Below, piece by piece: positions 1 through 5,816 of a stretch of 12,737 nt of DNA. Position 1 is the stretch's first letter. Each line of letters opens with the position of its first letter. The position numbers and the translations under genes are program-made. Source of the stretch: CAYGAG01 sp964347765 (lineage in GTDB: Archaea > Thermoproteota > Bathyarchaeia > Bathyarchaeales > Bathycorpusculaceae); contig CAYGAG010000048.1 in NCBI GenBank assembly GCA_964347765.1, forward strand, positions 1-12,737, given 5' to 3'. The notes under the pieces are model-generated. The model had not been told where the DNA came from, searched no databases, and saw only the letters and a list, made by a program, of their open reading frames with translations.

Positions 1-320
1 CCAAGCGGATTTTTTCCAAAGAAAACATACTCAGGGTCATCTGAAGGCGTCCAAGCTCTAGTCCCATTTATCACAGAGGAGTTGTACACTAACAACACTT
101 GAAAATCGGCAAGGTCATCTACATCATACACATTGATTGTTACGTTAAAGTGAGTCCCTACAAGAGTTGTGTTTGAGTAGAATTCAAAGCCAACTGCTCC
201 TGTCTCAGGGTTAACCACCCTTATCTCAGTGGCCTGTGCTCCTACACTAGACACAAACACGTTCCACGTCATAGTTGACACAAGCAAGAGAAAGGATAGT
301 GTTTTCATAAAGGTGGCCAT
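1..320 (-). CDS. Secreted surface protein, cohesin-like N-terminus (partial)
   Basis: The frame is open from an ATG at 320-318 to the left edge, giving about 106 residues with the C-terminal part missing. The N-terminus is a signal peptide: a short polar start with a Lys, a hydrophobic run around MKTLSFLLLVSTM, and a likely cleavage after an A-Q-A at about residue 30. A second in-frame Met lies four residues downstream (308-306) and is an equally good start; no clear Shine-Dalgarno precedes either. The mature part begins as a beta-sandwich, with segments such as NVTINVYDVDDLADFQVLL and a W-T-P-S-D-D-P stretch. This resembles the cohesin-like repeats at the start of many large archaeal extracellular proteins. 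Known for such proteins: S-layer or cell-surface adhesion roles. The cohesin assignment is inferred from pattern memory; secretion is well supported. It stands alone downstream of the radical SAM gene, 325 bases away. Confidence 0.72.
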   Translation of the reverse strand, partial: MATFMKTLSFLLLVSTMTWNVFVSSVGAQATEIRVVNPETGAVGFEFYSNTTLVGTHFNVTINVYDVDDLADFQVLLVYNSSVINGTRAWTPSDDPEYVFFGKNPL

Positions 321-322
321 AG

Positions 323-584
323 ATGATCTGCCCAGAATTCCAAGATTCAAATCTGCACCTGCCTAACGTAAGACTAAAAGTAAACAAGCACATATTTGAA
401 ACTATTGGTATGAAAGGTTTTCTCCGTATTTATTTCGGAACCTGGCGATGTCAGCAGTGCAAAACTCCTTTATCTCAAGGAACTCGATGTTGGAGGAGCG
501 GAATTGCTTAGACACCCAAAAGAAGGCAAGGCTGCCCAAGACAAAGACAGACTCAAAAATATCAAAAAGCGAAGAAGCTGCTGA
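323..584 (+). pseudogene. Possible frameshifted small ORF
   Basis: An ATG-started frame at 323 runs into an out-of-frame segment at 414-584 that ends in TGA. If one T is removed from the TTTT run at 418-421, the two join into about 86 codons. The second half is the more convincing part, being rich in Lys, Glu, Asp and Arg and containing segments such as LKELDVGGAELLRHPKEGK. I do not recognise a family. It would diverge from the surface-protein gene, whose start is only 2 bases away, and no clear promoter or ribosome site is visible. The open minus frame over the same bases and the weak first half keep confidence low; it may be a decayed gene tail or no gene at all. Confidence 0.2.
555..568 (-). 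terminator. T-run pair, possible operon terminator
   Basis: On the minus strand two T5 runs are separated by GATA, about 80 bases after the radical SAM stop. Archaeal termination commonly needs only U-rich stretches. No supporting hairpin was found, so this is a weak call. Confidence 0.3.
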
Positions 585-645
585 TTAGCTTTTGTCCTCA
601 ACTCAAATCTCTACGACGCGCTGCGCTACCAGTTAGTCCCAAGTC

Positions 646-1767
646 TTAAGGAATTATCTCACATCCGTTATACTTCAAATATTCGAAATCTTCAAGTCCA
701 ATTTGCTTATTCTTGACGAGTTTTCTTATCCCAGGCAGTTCCTTGCGTATGGTCACTATGAGATATCGCACAGTGTTGCACACCAAGGAATATGCTCTTT
801 CGGTCCATCGTTGTGCAATGTTTGCGTAGAGACAGCGCCCTCCACATATGCCAAACAGATCGCACTGTGTACAAGGTTCGCCCACCAACAACCTTCTCAA
901 CTTCAACGGATTACTCTGACTTATATGGCCCATATAGTAGTCTTTCATTCCCCACAAAGCGGGACATGGAACAATATGGCCATCAGTCTGAATTGCATAG
1001 TTTACCCATCCCGCCCCACAGCGGAGCATAGTTTCTTTTTCGTTCAAAAGAAGTGACTGGGCTACTCCGAGAAACGGGTAAAGCCTTAGGACTTTGCCTT
1101 CATCCCTCATGTGATCAACCCAGAACCTGACAAGCTTGCGCACTCCGTTGTTGTAGCTCTCTTTGCTCCATCTTTCGAAATCCCTTCTGCGAAAATCTTC
1201 CCAGAAACCAGCATTCAATTGCCAATGTACAGAAGAGAAGGAGAACTGGTCATTCTCCAATAACCACCTGACCTGTTTGAAGATATCGGTCTCTTCTGTA
1301 ACAGTCATCCTGGCAATCAACTCACCTTCAAAACCGCTCCGCTTTATTAAACACAGATTTTCAACAATCTTTCTGAATGTTCCAGTTCCTCTGAAAGAGT
1401 CTGTCAAAGCTTCGTCGCCATCAACAGAAACTAGAATTGAATGGAAACGATTGACATATTCAGGCTCCAAACGGTCTAAATGTAACCCGTTTGTCTGAAT
1501 CAGGAAATTCTTCGCCCTAACACTATCCATGATCTGTCTTATGTCATCTATGCAGAGCAGAGGCTCCCCCCCATAGAAAGTCAACACACAGTCTGGATCC
1601 TGTCTGCAGAATTTGTCCAGTATGGCAACATCATAACTCATCTTCTGGGGTAAACGATAATCAATAACAGAAGATGGGAAATCAGAATCCATGTCTTCCA
1701 AGGCTTCACCGAAGCAGTATATACACTGTTGGTCACATTGAGTGGTCAATACTATGTGAAAGAACAT
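646..1767 (-). CDS. Radical SAM/SPASM enzyme, probable peptide modifier
   Basis: This 373-residue protein has a radical SAM core and a C-terminal SPASM domain. The [4Fe-4S]-SAM motif sits very near the N-terminus as C11-x3-C15-x2-C18, followed by the SAM-binding Y-G-G-E-P at 65-69 and a beta strand reaching ILVSVDGDE at 111-119. The SPASM part has C250, C268, then C299-x2-C302-x5-C308-x3-C312 and C330, a full set of seven cysteines able to hold two auxiliary iron-sulfur clusters. Known for the family: SPASM enzymes mostly mature peptides or proteins (PqqE, AlbA, anaerobic sulfatase maturases). The length and the immediate N-terminal CxxxC motif recall the archaeal AF1577-type group (TIGR04084), assigned from memory. 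It lies 27 bases after the MFS gene and has its own Shine-Dalgarno AGGAG six bases before the ATG, so co-transcription is likely. Substrate unknown; no obvious full-size precursor gene is in the window. Confidence 0.88.
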   Translation of the reverse strand: MFFHIVLTTQCDQQCIYCFGEALEDMDSDFPSSVIDYRLPQKMSYDVAILDKFCRQDPDCVLTFYGGEPLLCIDDIRQIMDSVRAKNFLIQTNGLHLDRLEPEYVNRFHSILVSVDGDEALTDSFRGTGTFRKIVENLCLIKRSGFEGELIARMTVTEETDIFKQVRWLLENDQFSFSSVHWQLNAGFWEDFRRRDFERWSKESYNNGVRKLVRFWVDHMRDEGKVLRLYPFLGVAQSLLLNEKETMLRCGAGWVNYAIQTDGHIVPCPALWGMKDYYMGHISQSNPLKLRRLLVGEPCTQCDLFGICGGRCLYANIAQRWTERAYSLVCNTVRYLIVTIRKELPGIRKLVKNKQIGLEDFEYLKYNGCEIIP

Positions 1768-1773
1768 GTTACT

Positions 1774-1778
1774 CTCCT
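1774..1778 (-). promoter_or_regulatory. Shine-Dalgarno of the radical SAM gene
   Basis: AGGAG on the minus strand, six bases before the ATG at 1767-1765, inside the 27-base gap after the MFS stop. It fixes the start, which lies just ten codons before the first cluster cysteine. Confidence 0.7.
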
Positions 1779-1794
1779 AAGAAAGAGACTGGGG

Positions 1795-3006
1795 TCACTT
1801 GTATCTCTCTTTCATCTTCTTCGCTTTCTTGACGTATCTTCTAAGTCTTTTTGCCTTCAACTTCTTTTCAGGAAGAGTTTCCTCAGCAAACAATATTGGT
1901 ATGACAGCTAAGAACAAGAAGAATGCTGCTAACGAAAACGCAATGGTTCCGCCATTAGACTCTACGTAGGGGAATATGAGAAGTTGAAGAATCGTGGAGA
2001 GGAACAAGGGAAGATTTCCAACGAAGTAGTATTTCTCCTCCTGACCTGTTAAGGATATATCGCCCCAGATCAAAGCCACAAATGTGGCGAGAAGCAGGCC
2101 CCAGGCAAGACCGTCGCAAATGAAGAAGAAATACCATGCTAGCAATGCTTCGGGGAAGACGCTGATCATGGCGTAGGCAATACCTATGGCAGAGAAACCC
2201 GAGATCACGACGGGCTTGCGTCCAACAGTGTCGGATAAGAGTCCCCCTACAAACGTGAAAATGCTGAGGAACAAGAGTGACATCAGTTGCAATAGGGCGT
2301 AATTCTCGGAAAACCCACTTTTTACAAGGTTTCTGAGGAGCAACTCTTCTAGTTTGTCTATCGTGTTGAACATAAACCATGGAACCAAGTATAGAAGGAT
2401 TCGTCGATCCACTAGTGACGAAATGGAATATTCATTGGGGATTGTCTTAGGATTAAAGAGTCGTTTTTCTTGATATAGGGTCAGCAAAGGAATGATCCCG
2501 AGCAGTCTCCAGACAATGAATGAAATATCCAGGAAGAATAAATTGATGAGTTGAGTCACTCCGGTGATCAGAATGACTCCAAGGAAGGAACATAAGAAGA
2601 CAAGACCGCCAAAAAAGCCTCTGTCCTCAACTGCTATGGTTTCAGCAAAGTATCCTAGGCATGAAGGCATTCCCAATCCGAAGGAAAGCCCCCATACAAA
2701 ACTTATTAGATAGAAGTGTGGCTGTGCCACAGGTAAAAGAACGCTTATAGATGATACGATCCCTGAAAACGTCCATATAAACAATAATTCAAGACGCCTT
2801 TTGTAGAATGATAGCCCCAAGACTCCACCAATTATAATTCCCAAGGAATGAAGGGACAAGAACTCTAAGCTCTGTAATGCAAGATTTTGGGAAATATCTG
2901 TCACTATTTCAAGCGTTAAGTAGTACCATAGAAAAGCGTTGAGCAGCATAAAAAATATGGGAAAATCAGATTTCCTCAGGCCAATCCTCAATTTGAAGGA
3001 TCTCAT
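1795..3006 (-). CDS. MFS transporter, 12 transmembrane segments
   Basis: A 403-residue integral membrane protein of usual major facilitator length. About twelve hydrophobic segments can be traced, roughly at 15-35, 52-66, 72-92, 98-122, 130-155, 160-178, 203-224, 236-258, 266-284, 287-312, 326-347 and 354-376. The diagnostic MFS motif A lies between segments 8 and 9 (G254-G-L-L-S-D259-x-x-G262-R-K264). The matching loop between segments 2 and 3 has only F-Y-K-R-R. The C-terminal tail (377-403) is strongly basic with many Lys/Arg, consistent with a cytoplasmic end. Substrate cannot be told from sequence. It is the first full-size gene of the unit with the radical SAM enzyme, so it may export or import that enzyme's substrate or product (inference). 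There is no good Shine-Dalgarno before its ATG; instead a 16-codon ORF ends across the start (ATGA overlap), suggesting translational coupling. Confidence 0.85.
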   Translation of the reverse strand: MRSFKLRIGLRKSDFPIFFMLLNAFLWYYLTLEIVTDISQNLALQSLEFLSLHSLGIIIGGVLGLSFYKRRLELLFIWTFSGIVSSISVLLPVAQPHFYLISFVWGLSFGLGMPSCLGYFAETIAVEDRGFFGGLVFLCSFLGVILITGVTQLINLFFLDISFIVWRLLGIIPLLTLYQEKRLFNPKTIPNEYSISSLVDRRILLYLVPWFMFNTIDKLEELLLRNLVKSGFSENYALLQLMSLLFLSIFTFVGGLLSDTVGRKPVVISGFSAIGIAYAMISVFPEALLAWYFFFICDGLAWGLLLATFVALIWGDISLTGQEEKYYFVGNLPLFLSTILQLLIFPYVESNGGTIAFSLAAFFLFLAVIPILFAEETLPEKKLKAKRLRRYVKKAKKMKERYK

Positions 3007-3053
3007 TCCATATACAACCTGCAGTCACCATGTGATCGGACAGTCCTACTCAT
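3003..3053 (-). CDS. 16-codon leader ORF overlapping the MFS start
   Basis: ATG at 3053-3051 opens a 16-codon frame, MSRTVRSHGDCRLYME, ending in TGA at 3005-3003. Its stop overlaps the MFS start codon as ATGA, the classic arrangement for translational coupling. The likely transcription start, set by the TATA box at 3086-3094, falls near 3063, so the ORF begins only about ten bases into the mRNA. The peptide has one Cys, an Asp, a His and a Tyr but no signal or hydrophobic stretch. It could be a leader peptide controlling transporter expression, a tiny substrate for the downstream SPASM enzyme, or chance. Only position and overlap support it. Confidence 0.3.
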   Translation of the reverse strand: MSRTVRSHGDCRLYME

Positions 3054-3084
3054 GGTTTTGAAAGCGTTTTAATGTTTACATAAA

Positions 3085-3095
3085 CTATTTATATG
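3085..3095 (-). promoter_or_regulatory. TATA box of the MFS-radical SAM unit
   Basis: On the minus strand this reads CATATAAATAG, close to the archaeal box A. A start site about 26 bases downstream would lie near 3063, ahead of the leader ORF and about 55 bases before the MFS start. The surrounding bases are AT-rich. The element is nearly symmetric and reads TTTATATG on the plus strand, where it sits at leaderless distance from an ATG at 3119, so it may fire both ways. Confidence 0.5.
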
Positions 3096-3118
3096 TGTTG
3101 TACAGATATACACTTTTG

Positions 3119-3175
3119 ATGAGGATGAAGAGGAGAAAGAAGATCCCGGTTCGGTTATGGACCGCCTGGGGCTAA
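3119..3175 (+). CDS. Possible leaderless mini-ORF, basic and Trp-rich
   Basis: An 18-codon frame encodes MRMKRRKKIPVRLWTAWG and stops with TAA. Its ATG lies about 27 bases after the centre of the TATA-like element at 3088-3095, the spacing expected for a leaderless archaeal transcript. The product has a very basic front half and two tryptophans near the end. Nothing else supports it, and an overlapping frame without a start codon is also open. It is listed because it diverges from the operon of a peptide-modifying type enzyme. Confidence 0.18.
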   Translation: MRMKRRKKIPVRLWTAWG

Positions 3176-3180
3176 ATGAG

Positions 3181-4212
3181 TCATTCAGGATAAGTCGACT
3201 CAAGTATAAGCGAAAGCAACTTTCTATTTTTTAAATTGGCTAATAATAGTTTTCCTTCACTTATTAGGCTTTTCAGAGTGTTACCAACGATGTCGAATAT
3301 TCCAGCATTGTAGATCATGTCCAAGATAGTCTCTGCATCTTTTTTCGAAATTTTCTTCTTCAACAGGATCGGGGTGAGTTTCCTTTTCAAATCAGGTTCC
3401 TCAAGTGCATGAAGAACGGGTAATGGCAGAACCTCTTTTTCTATTCTGTTGATCAACTCAGAAGGATCGAGCATGTCGGAGTTATCATCTCCGAGTATTA
3501 TCAGCATGCCCAGTTTTCGTCCATACTTTCCCAGAGCTTCAGTCTCGTCTTCTGATGCGTTGGCCAATGCCGCTCCTACGCGCATGTAAGCCTCGAAGTC
3601 GGCCGCCTTCTTCTTGACTATCGCTAGATATTCGTCTATTTCCAGAGTCTTCTCACCCCTGACATCTATTTCCAGAGCTTCTGCCTCGCCTAATTCATAA
3701 AATGAGTCCTTGATAAGCCCATAGATCGTGTCCAGTACTTCGGGCTGAACGTCTCGATATGCTTTTTGCAGAAGTGTAAAGCCTTTGAGCAAGATGGCAT
3801 CTCCAACAAGCAGAGCCATTTCCATTCCATACTTTCCGTAGACCGTGGTGCGACCCAGCTTGGTCCTTGATCTGTCTATTATGTCATCGTGTATGTCAAC
3901 AGCCCCACCAATGAGTATCAACGCTGTGCCTATTTGGACTGTTGTCTTCGGATCTCCACCTAATGCTTCACATGCTATGGAGAGCAAGGCGGGCCTGGTT
4001 GTATCATTCCAATAGCTGTTCATGAAGTAATGGAGTGCATCTCTGGCTTTTTCCGATTCGAGTCTCTTCTCTTCTTCTAGGATCGCTTGTCTAGCCAAGT
4101 CTAAAGCCTCTCTTCCCCGATCATCAAATACACTCTGTATATAACATGAAAGCCTATCACCCGAAAGTCTTTCAGAGTTCATGTCTGTTTGTCCATGACG
4201 TCGTCCTTTCAT
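3181..4212 (-). CDS. Polyprenyl synthetase-like protein (isoprenoid synthase fold)
   Basis: A 343-residue all-alpha protein of the trans-isoprenyl diphosphate synthase family. Such enzymes join isopentenyl diphosphate to an allylic diphosphate; in archaea they feed membrane lipids and quinones. The first Asp-rich motif is present as DIHDDIID (D109, D110, D113), followed by GRTTVYGKYG. The conserved lysine region appears as KKKAADFEAYMRVGAA (200-215), and the second Asp-rich motif as GDDNSD (D242, D243, D246). Two changes stand out. The usual G-G-K-R-x-R-P substrate motif is replaced by WNDTTRP near 68-74, and the usual FQ before the second motif is replaced by IIL. The product or even the activity may therefore differ from a standard GGPP or FPP synthase. 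Start: AAGGT lies about five bases before ATG 4212; Met11 is an alternative. It lies 56 bases after the GNAT remnant on the same strand. Confidence 0.8.
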   Translation of the reverse strand: MKGRRHGQTDMNSERLSGDRLSCYIQSVFDDRGREALDLARQAILEEEKRLESEKARDALHYFMNSYWNDTTRPALLSIACEALGGDPKTTVQIGTALILIGGAVDIHDDIIDRSRTKLGRTTVYGKYGMEMALLVGDAILLKGFTLLQKAYRDVQPEVLDTIYGLIKDSFYELGEAEALEIDVRGEKTLEIDEYLAIVKKKAADFEAYMRVGAALANASEDETEALGKYGRKLGMLIILGDDNSDMLDPSELINRIEKEVLPLPVLHALEEPDLKRKLTPILLKKKISKKDAETILDMIYNAGIFDIVGNTLKSLISEGKLLLANLKNRKLLSLILESTYPE

Positions 4213-4268
4213 CGTGACCTTTCATGCTTTATGCTCACTTCGTATTTGTCATTTTGGGTTTCCAGAAG

Positions 4269-4553
4269 CTAGCCGAGATTTCTCCACTTGTGACCTTCCG
4301 TGAAGAGTTCTGCTAGTATCATTCCATTGTGCAATACTTTTTCTAGATATTCATACAATCTGTCTCCCAACGTCCGTTTAAGTAATTCCATCCGCATGTT
4401 CAGATATTCACTTCGAAGAATGTCAAAGTGGAAGTGATACCATCTTCGACCGTATACAAAAGCAGCTTGCCCCAATGCTCCACCTTTCTTGAAGCCGCAG
4501 CTTTCCAACGTTTGGTGTGCCCGGCGATCATATTTCACACTCTCTAGAATCAA
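4269..4553 (-). pseudogene. GNAT acetyltransferase C-terminal remnant
   Basis: The 94-codon frame starts only at a TTG. It matches the C-terminal part of RimJ/RimL-like GNAT N-acetyltransferases: R-A-H-Q-T-L-E-S-C-G-F corresponds to the family's N-x-R-A-x-x-L-Y-E-K-x-G-F, followed by G-x-L-x-x-A-x-x-V-x-G-R and a D-I-L-R-S-E-Y end. Full members have about 150-190 residues, and the acetyl-CoA pyrophosphate loop (Q/R-x-x-G-x-G/A) lies before this part and is absent. The same frame stays open upstream to about 4621 with family-like residues (RLGRAETLILES spans the TTG) but has no good start and ends at a TAG. The gene thus appears to have lost its 5' half. A TATA-like TATAAA at 4577-4582 sits about 26 bases before the TTG, so a short leaderless protein cannot be excluded. 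Catalytic activity is unlikely. Confidence 0.55.
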
Positions 4554-4700
4554 ACGTTTCTGCTCGCCCTAAGCGGTTTATACAAGTAAGGTAACCACCA
4601 ATATTAGCTGTGATATAAGGAAACTACAATTCACAGAGATTAGCCAATACCGAGAAACTTACTTTAATAGACTCCAAACAAGTTCAACAATGTGCCTTCT

Positions 4701-5027
4701 TCATTGCGACACAGAATATTCAAGTTGCTCTTGCAGAACACTGCTATAGGCTTCGAGATATTGCGTTCCCTTCCTAGTTATTGCGTACACTTTTCTAGTT
4801 CTCCCCTTCTCCCGTCGCTTCTCGCTTGTTAAGAAGCCTTTCCGCTCCAACATATTAAGCAATGGATAGAGGGCTCCATGCCCAAGTTTCACATCAAAAA
4901 GCGCCTTCATCTCCTTCTTTATCCTGTACCCCCACATCGGTTGGCTCTGAATAAGCCTCAGCATTTGGACATCAACAAGATTTCTGGTTATGCGTTGAAC
5001 AAGTTCTTTTCGGAAGGTTTCGTTCAT
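4701..5027 (-). CDS. PadR-family transcriptional regulator (PadR1)
   Basis: A 108-residue winged-helix protein with the PadR layout: an N-terminal helix, R-L-I-Q-S-Q-P-M-W-G-Y-R-I-K-K-E (helix 2), the recognition region GHGALYPLLNMLERKGFL (about 49-66), and a basic wing with K-G-R-T-R-K-V-Y-A-I-T-x-K-G. It ends soon after the wing, as in short (subfamily 2-like) PadR proteins with a single C-terminal helix for dimerisation. Known role: dimeric repressors, often of nearby transporters or stress genes. It diverges from a second PadR gene across a 241-base region rich in palindromes. The start at ATG 5027 is supported by AGGTGA three bases upstream and a GGAG further up. Targets are unknown; the divergent promoter region and the MFS and synthase genes on the same strand are the natural guesses. 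Confidence 0.88.
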   Translation of the reverse strand: MNETFRKELVQRITRNLVDVQMLRLIQSQPMWGYRIKKEMKALFDVKLGHGALYPLLNMLERKGFLTSEKRREKGRTRKVYAITRKGTQYLEAYSSVLQEQLEYSVSQ

Positions 5028-5036
5028 TCTTCACCT

Positions 5037-5046
5037 TCTCCGGAGA
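5037..5046. repeat. 10-bp perfect palindrome by the PadR1 start
   Basis: TCTCCGGAGA is self-complementary and lies 10 bases upstream of the PadR1 start codon. It could be an operator half-site pair, but a 10-bp palindrome may occur by chance and its GGAG is also part of the purine-rich ribosome-binding region. Confidence 0.3.
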
Positions 5047-5078
5047 TACTCCATTTCGAATTGGCTTATGTTTTAGCT

Positions 5079-5089
5079 TATTTAGATTA
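5079..5089 (-). promoter_or_regulatory. Candidate TATA box of PadR1
   Basis: The minus strand reads CTAAATAAGC in an AT-rich stretch. A start site about 26 bases downstream would fall near 5058, leaving a leader of about 30 bases before the PadR1 ATG. Sequence match and spacing are the only evidence. Confidence 0.3.
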
Positions 5090-5152
5090 CGTAGAAAATG
5101 GAGTTGCTGGATATTCTTCAGTATGCTTCTTTACGCTTGACATAAATATGAA

Positions 5153-5180
5153 CCTTTATATTCCTGTTTCGCCTTTATAG
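5153..5180 (+). promoter_or_regulatory. Tandem TATA-like boxes ahead of PadR2
   Basis: The octamer CCTTTATA occurs at 5153-5160 and again at 5172-5179, offset by 19 bases. Each fits an archaeal TATA box. Their start sites would fall near 5185 and 5204, that is just before and inside the first inverted repeat. This is the arrangement expected for repressor-controlled initiation. Confidence 0.45.
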
Positions 5181-5189
5181 AGTCTTGCG

Positions 5190-5211
5190 ATATGTCCGAT
5201 GGCGGACATAT
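5190..5211. repeat. 9-bp perfect inverted repeat, likely PadR operator
   Basis: Arms ATATGTCCG and CGGACATAT are separated by ATGG. The ATGT/ACAT dyad inside it recalls the known operators of PadR-family repressors. It overlaps or follows the predicted transcription start sites of PadR2. Perfect symmetry over 18 bases is unlikely by chance and argues for binding by a dimeric regulator, most simply PadR1 or PadR2. Confidence 0.6.
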
Positions 5212-5220
5212 TGTATCCAC

Positions 5221-5243
5221 GTCTAACAGAAAAACTGTTAGAC
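5221..5243. repeat. Second 9-bp perfect inverted repeat in the PadR2 leader
   Basis: Arms GTCTAACAG and CTGTTAGAC flank an AAAAA spacer. It lies 9 bases after the first repeat and 25 bases before the PadR2 ATG. It differs in sequence from the first repeat, so it may bind the other PadR protein, or fold as a 9-bp stem with a five-base loop in the mRNA leader. Confidence 0.55.
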
Positions 5244-5255
5244 AAAAATACAGAA

Positions 5256-5260
5256 AGAGG
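5256..5260 (+). promoter_or_regulatory. Shine-Dalgarno of PadR2
   Basis: AGAGG lies eight bases before the ATG at 5269 and fixes that start. It is just outside the second inverted repeat, so folding of that repeat would not bury it. Confidence 0.5.
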
Positions 5261-5268
5261 AAAAAAAT

Positions 5269-5685
5269 ATGGTTAACAAAACAAAAGAGGTCCAAGTCAA
5301 ACTGATGAAGGGACTTCTAGATCTCGTAGTACTCCAGTTTCTGGACAAGAAGCCTACGCACGGCTACAAGATAATCACCAGGATTCGCAAAAGCTTTGGA
5401 GTATACTTCGGACCCAGCACAGTTTATCCATTACTGAACAAGTTGGAGAAGAAAGGATACGTGCAAAGTGAGTGGGACATGAATAGTGAACGCCCTAGAA
5501 AAGTGTACCGACTAACATCAGATGGGAGAAACCTGCTAAACTTCACTGAGGACTCACTCAATTTCATCTGCAGAAAGATTGGTACTACAGGAATACCGAA
5601 AGATATCTCAAAAGAGGATTTCGCTGCAAAGCCGACATTTCACCCACTACTAAGGAAAATTCAACAAACCGAACCGCGATTCTAA
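5269..5685 (+). CDS. PadR-family transcriptional regulator (PadR2)
   Basis: A 138-residue winged-helix protein. The helix-turn-helix runs through LLDLVVLQFLDKKPTHGYKI (about 16-35), the recognition part has GPSTVYPLLNKLEKKGYV (about 48-65), and the wing has E-R-P-R-K-V-Y-R-L-T-x-x-G. The block G-x-x-Y-P-L-L-N-x-L-E-x-K-G-Y and R-K-V-Y are shared with PadR1, so the two are paralogues, but PadR2 has about 30 extra C-terminal residues (110-138) that are polar and basic and unlike the usual coiled-coil dimerisation helix. It is transcribed away from PadR1 behind two tandem TATA-like boxes and two inverted repeats, which suggests autoregulation and possible cross-regulation. The next gene is 131 bases away and may have its own promoter. 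Confidence 0.87.
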   Translation: MVNKTKEVQVKLMKGLLDLVVLQFLDKKPTHGYKIITRIRKSFGVYFGPSTVYPLLNKLEKKGYVQSEWDMNSERPRKVYRLTSDGRNLLNFTEDSLNFICRKIGTTGIPKDISKEDFAAKPTFHPLLRKIQQTEPRF

Positions 5686-5816
5686 ACCAGAAAAACCCGA
5701 CGTCTTCTCTACGAGATCAATTCAACAAAGCAAATATCCCTTCGACTCACAATCAACAAGGCAACATTGGCATAATTTTTTATTCCACAGTTATTTTCGT
5801 TAATTCTAAAAGGGAT

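Larger units (their letters stand above)
321..645. other. Intergenic stretch, no firm gene
   Basis: These 325 bases lie between the surface-protein start and the radical SAM stop. All three plus frames are partly open and one minus frame (about 404-583) is open, so frame openness alone is not informative here. The plus-strand part at 414-584 has a coding-like, purine-first codon pattern and a very charged product (see the frameshift candidate). The minus strand has two short T-runs near 555-568 that may end the radical SAM operon. The 612-640 segment resembles a fragment of a tRNA D-arm but does not fold as a tRNA. Confidence 0.6.

Noticed and set aside
404..583. Open minus-strand frame giving a 59-codon product with one hydrophobic run
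   Set aside because: It has no good start codon or ribosome site and overlaps an equally open plus frame; kept only as an alternative reading of the gap.
612..640. tRNA-like piece on the minus strand (GGGACTAACTGG followed by a D-arm-like stretch)
   Set aside because: No matching acceptor 3' end, T arm or anticodon stem follows, and the spacing from the supposed acceptor to the D arm is wrong.
703..1498. Three plus-strand ORFs of 79-117 codons
   Set aside because: They are antisense shadows of the radical SAM gene, whose motifs and ribosome site are unambiguous.
1955..2380. 141-codon minus-strand ORF in another frame of the MFS gene
   Set aside because: It is an alternative-frame shadow; rich in Arg, His and Cys with no domain pattern, while the MFS frame shows twelve membrane segments.
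3085..3234. Plus-strand frame with an acidic run (D-E-D-E-E-E) overlapping the synthase 3' end
   Set aside because: It has no start codon in frame and lies antisense to the clear end of the synthase gene.
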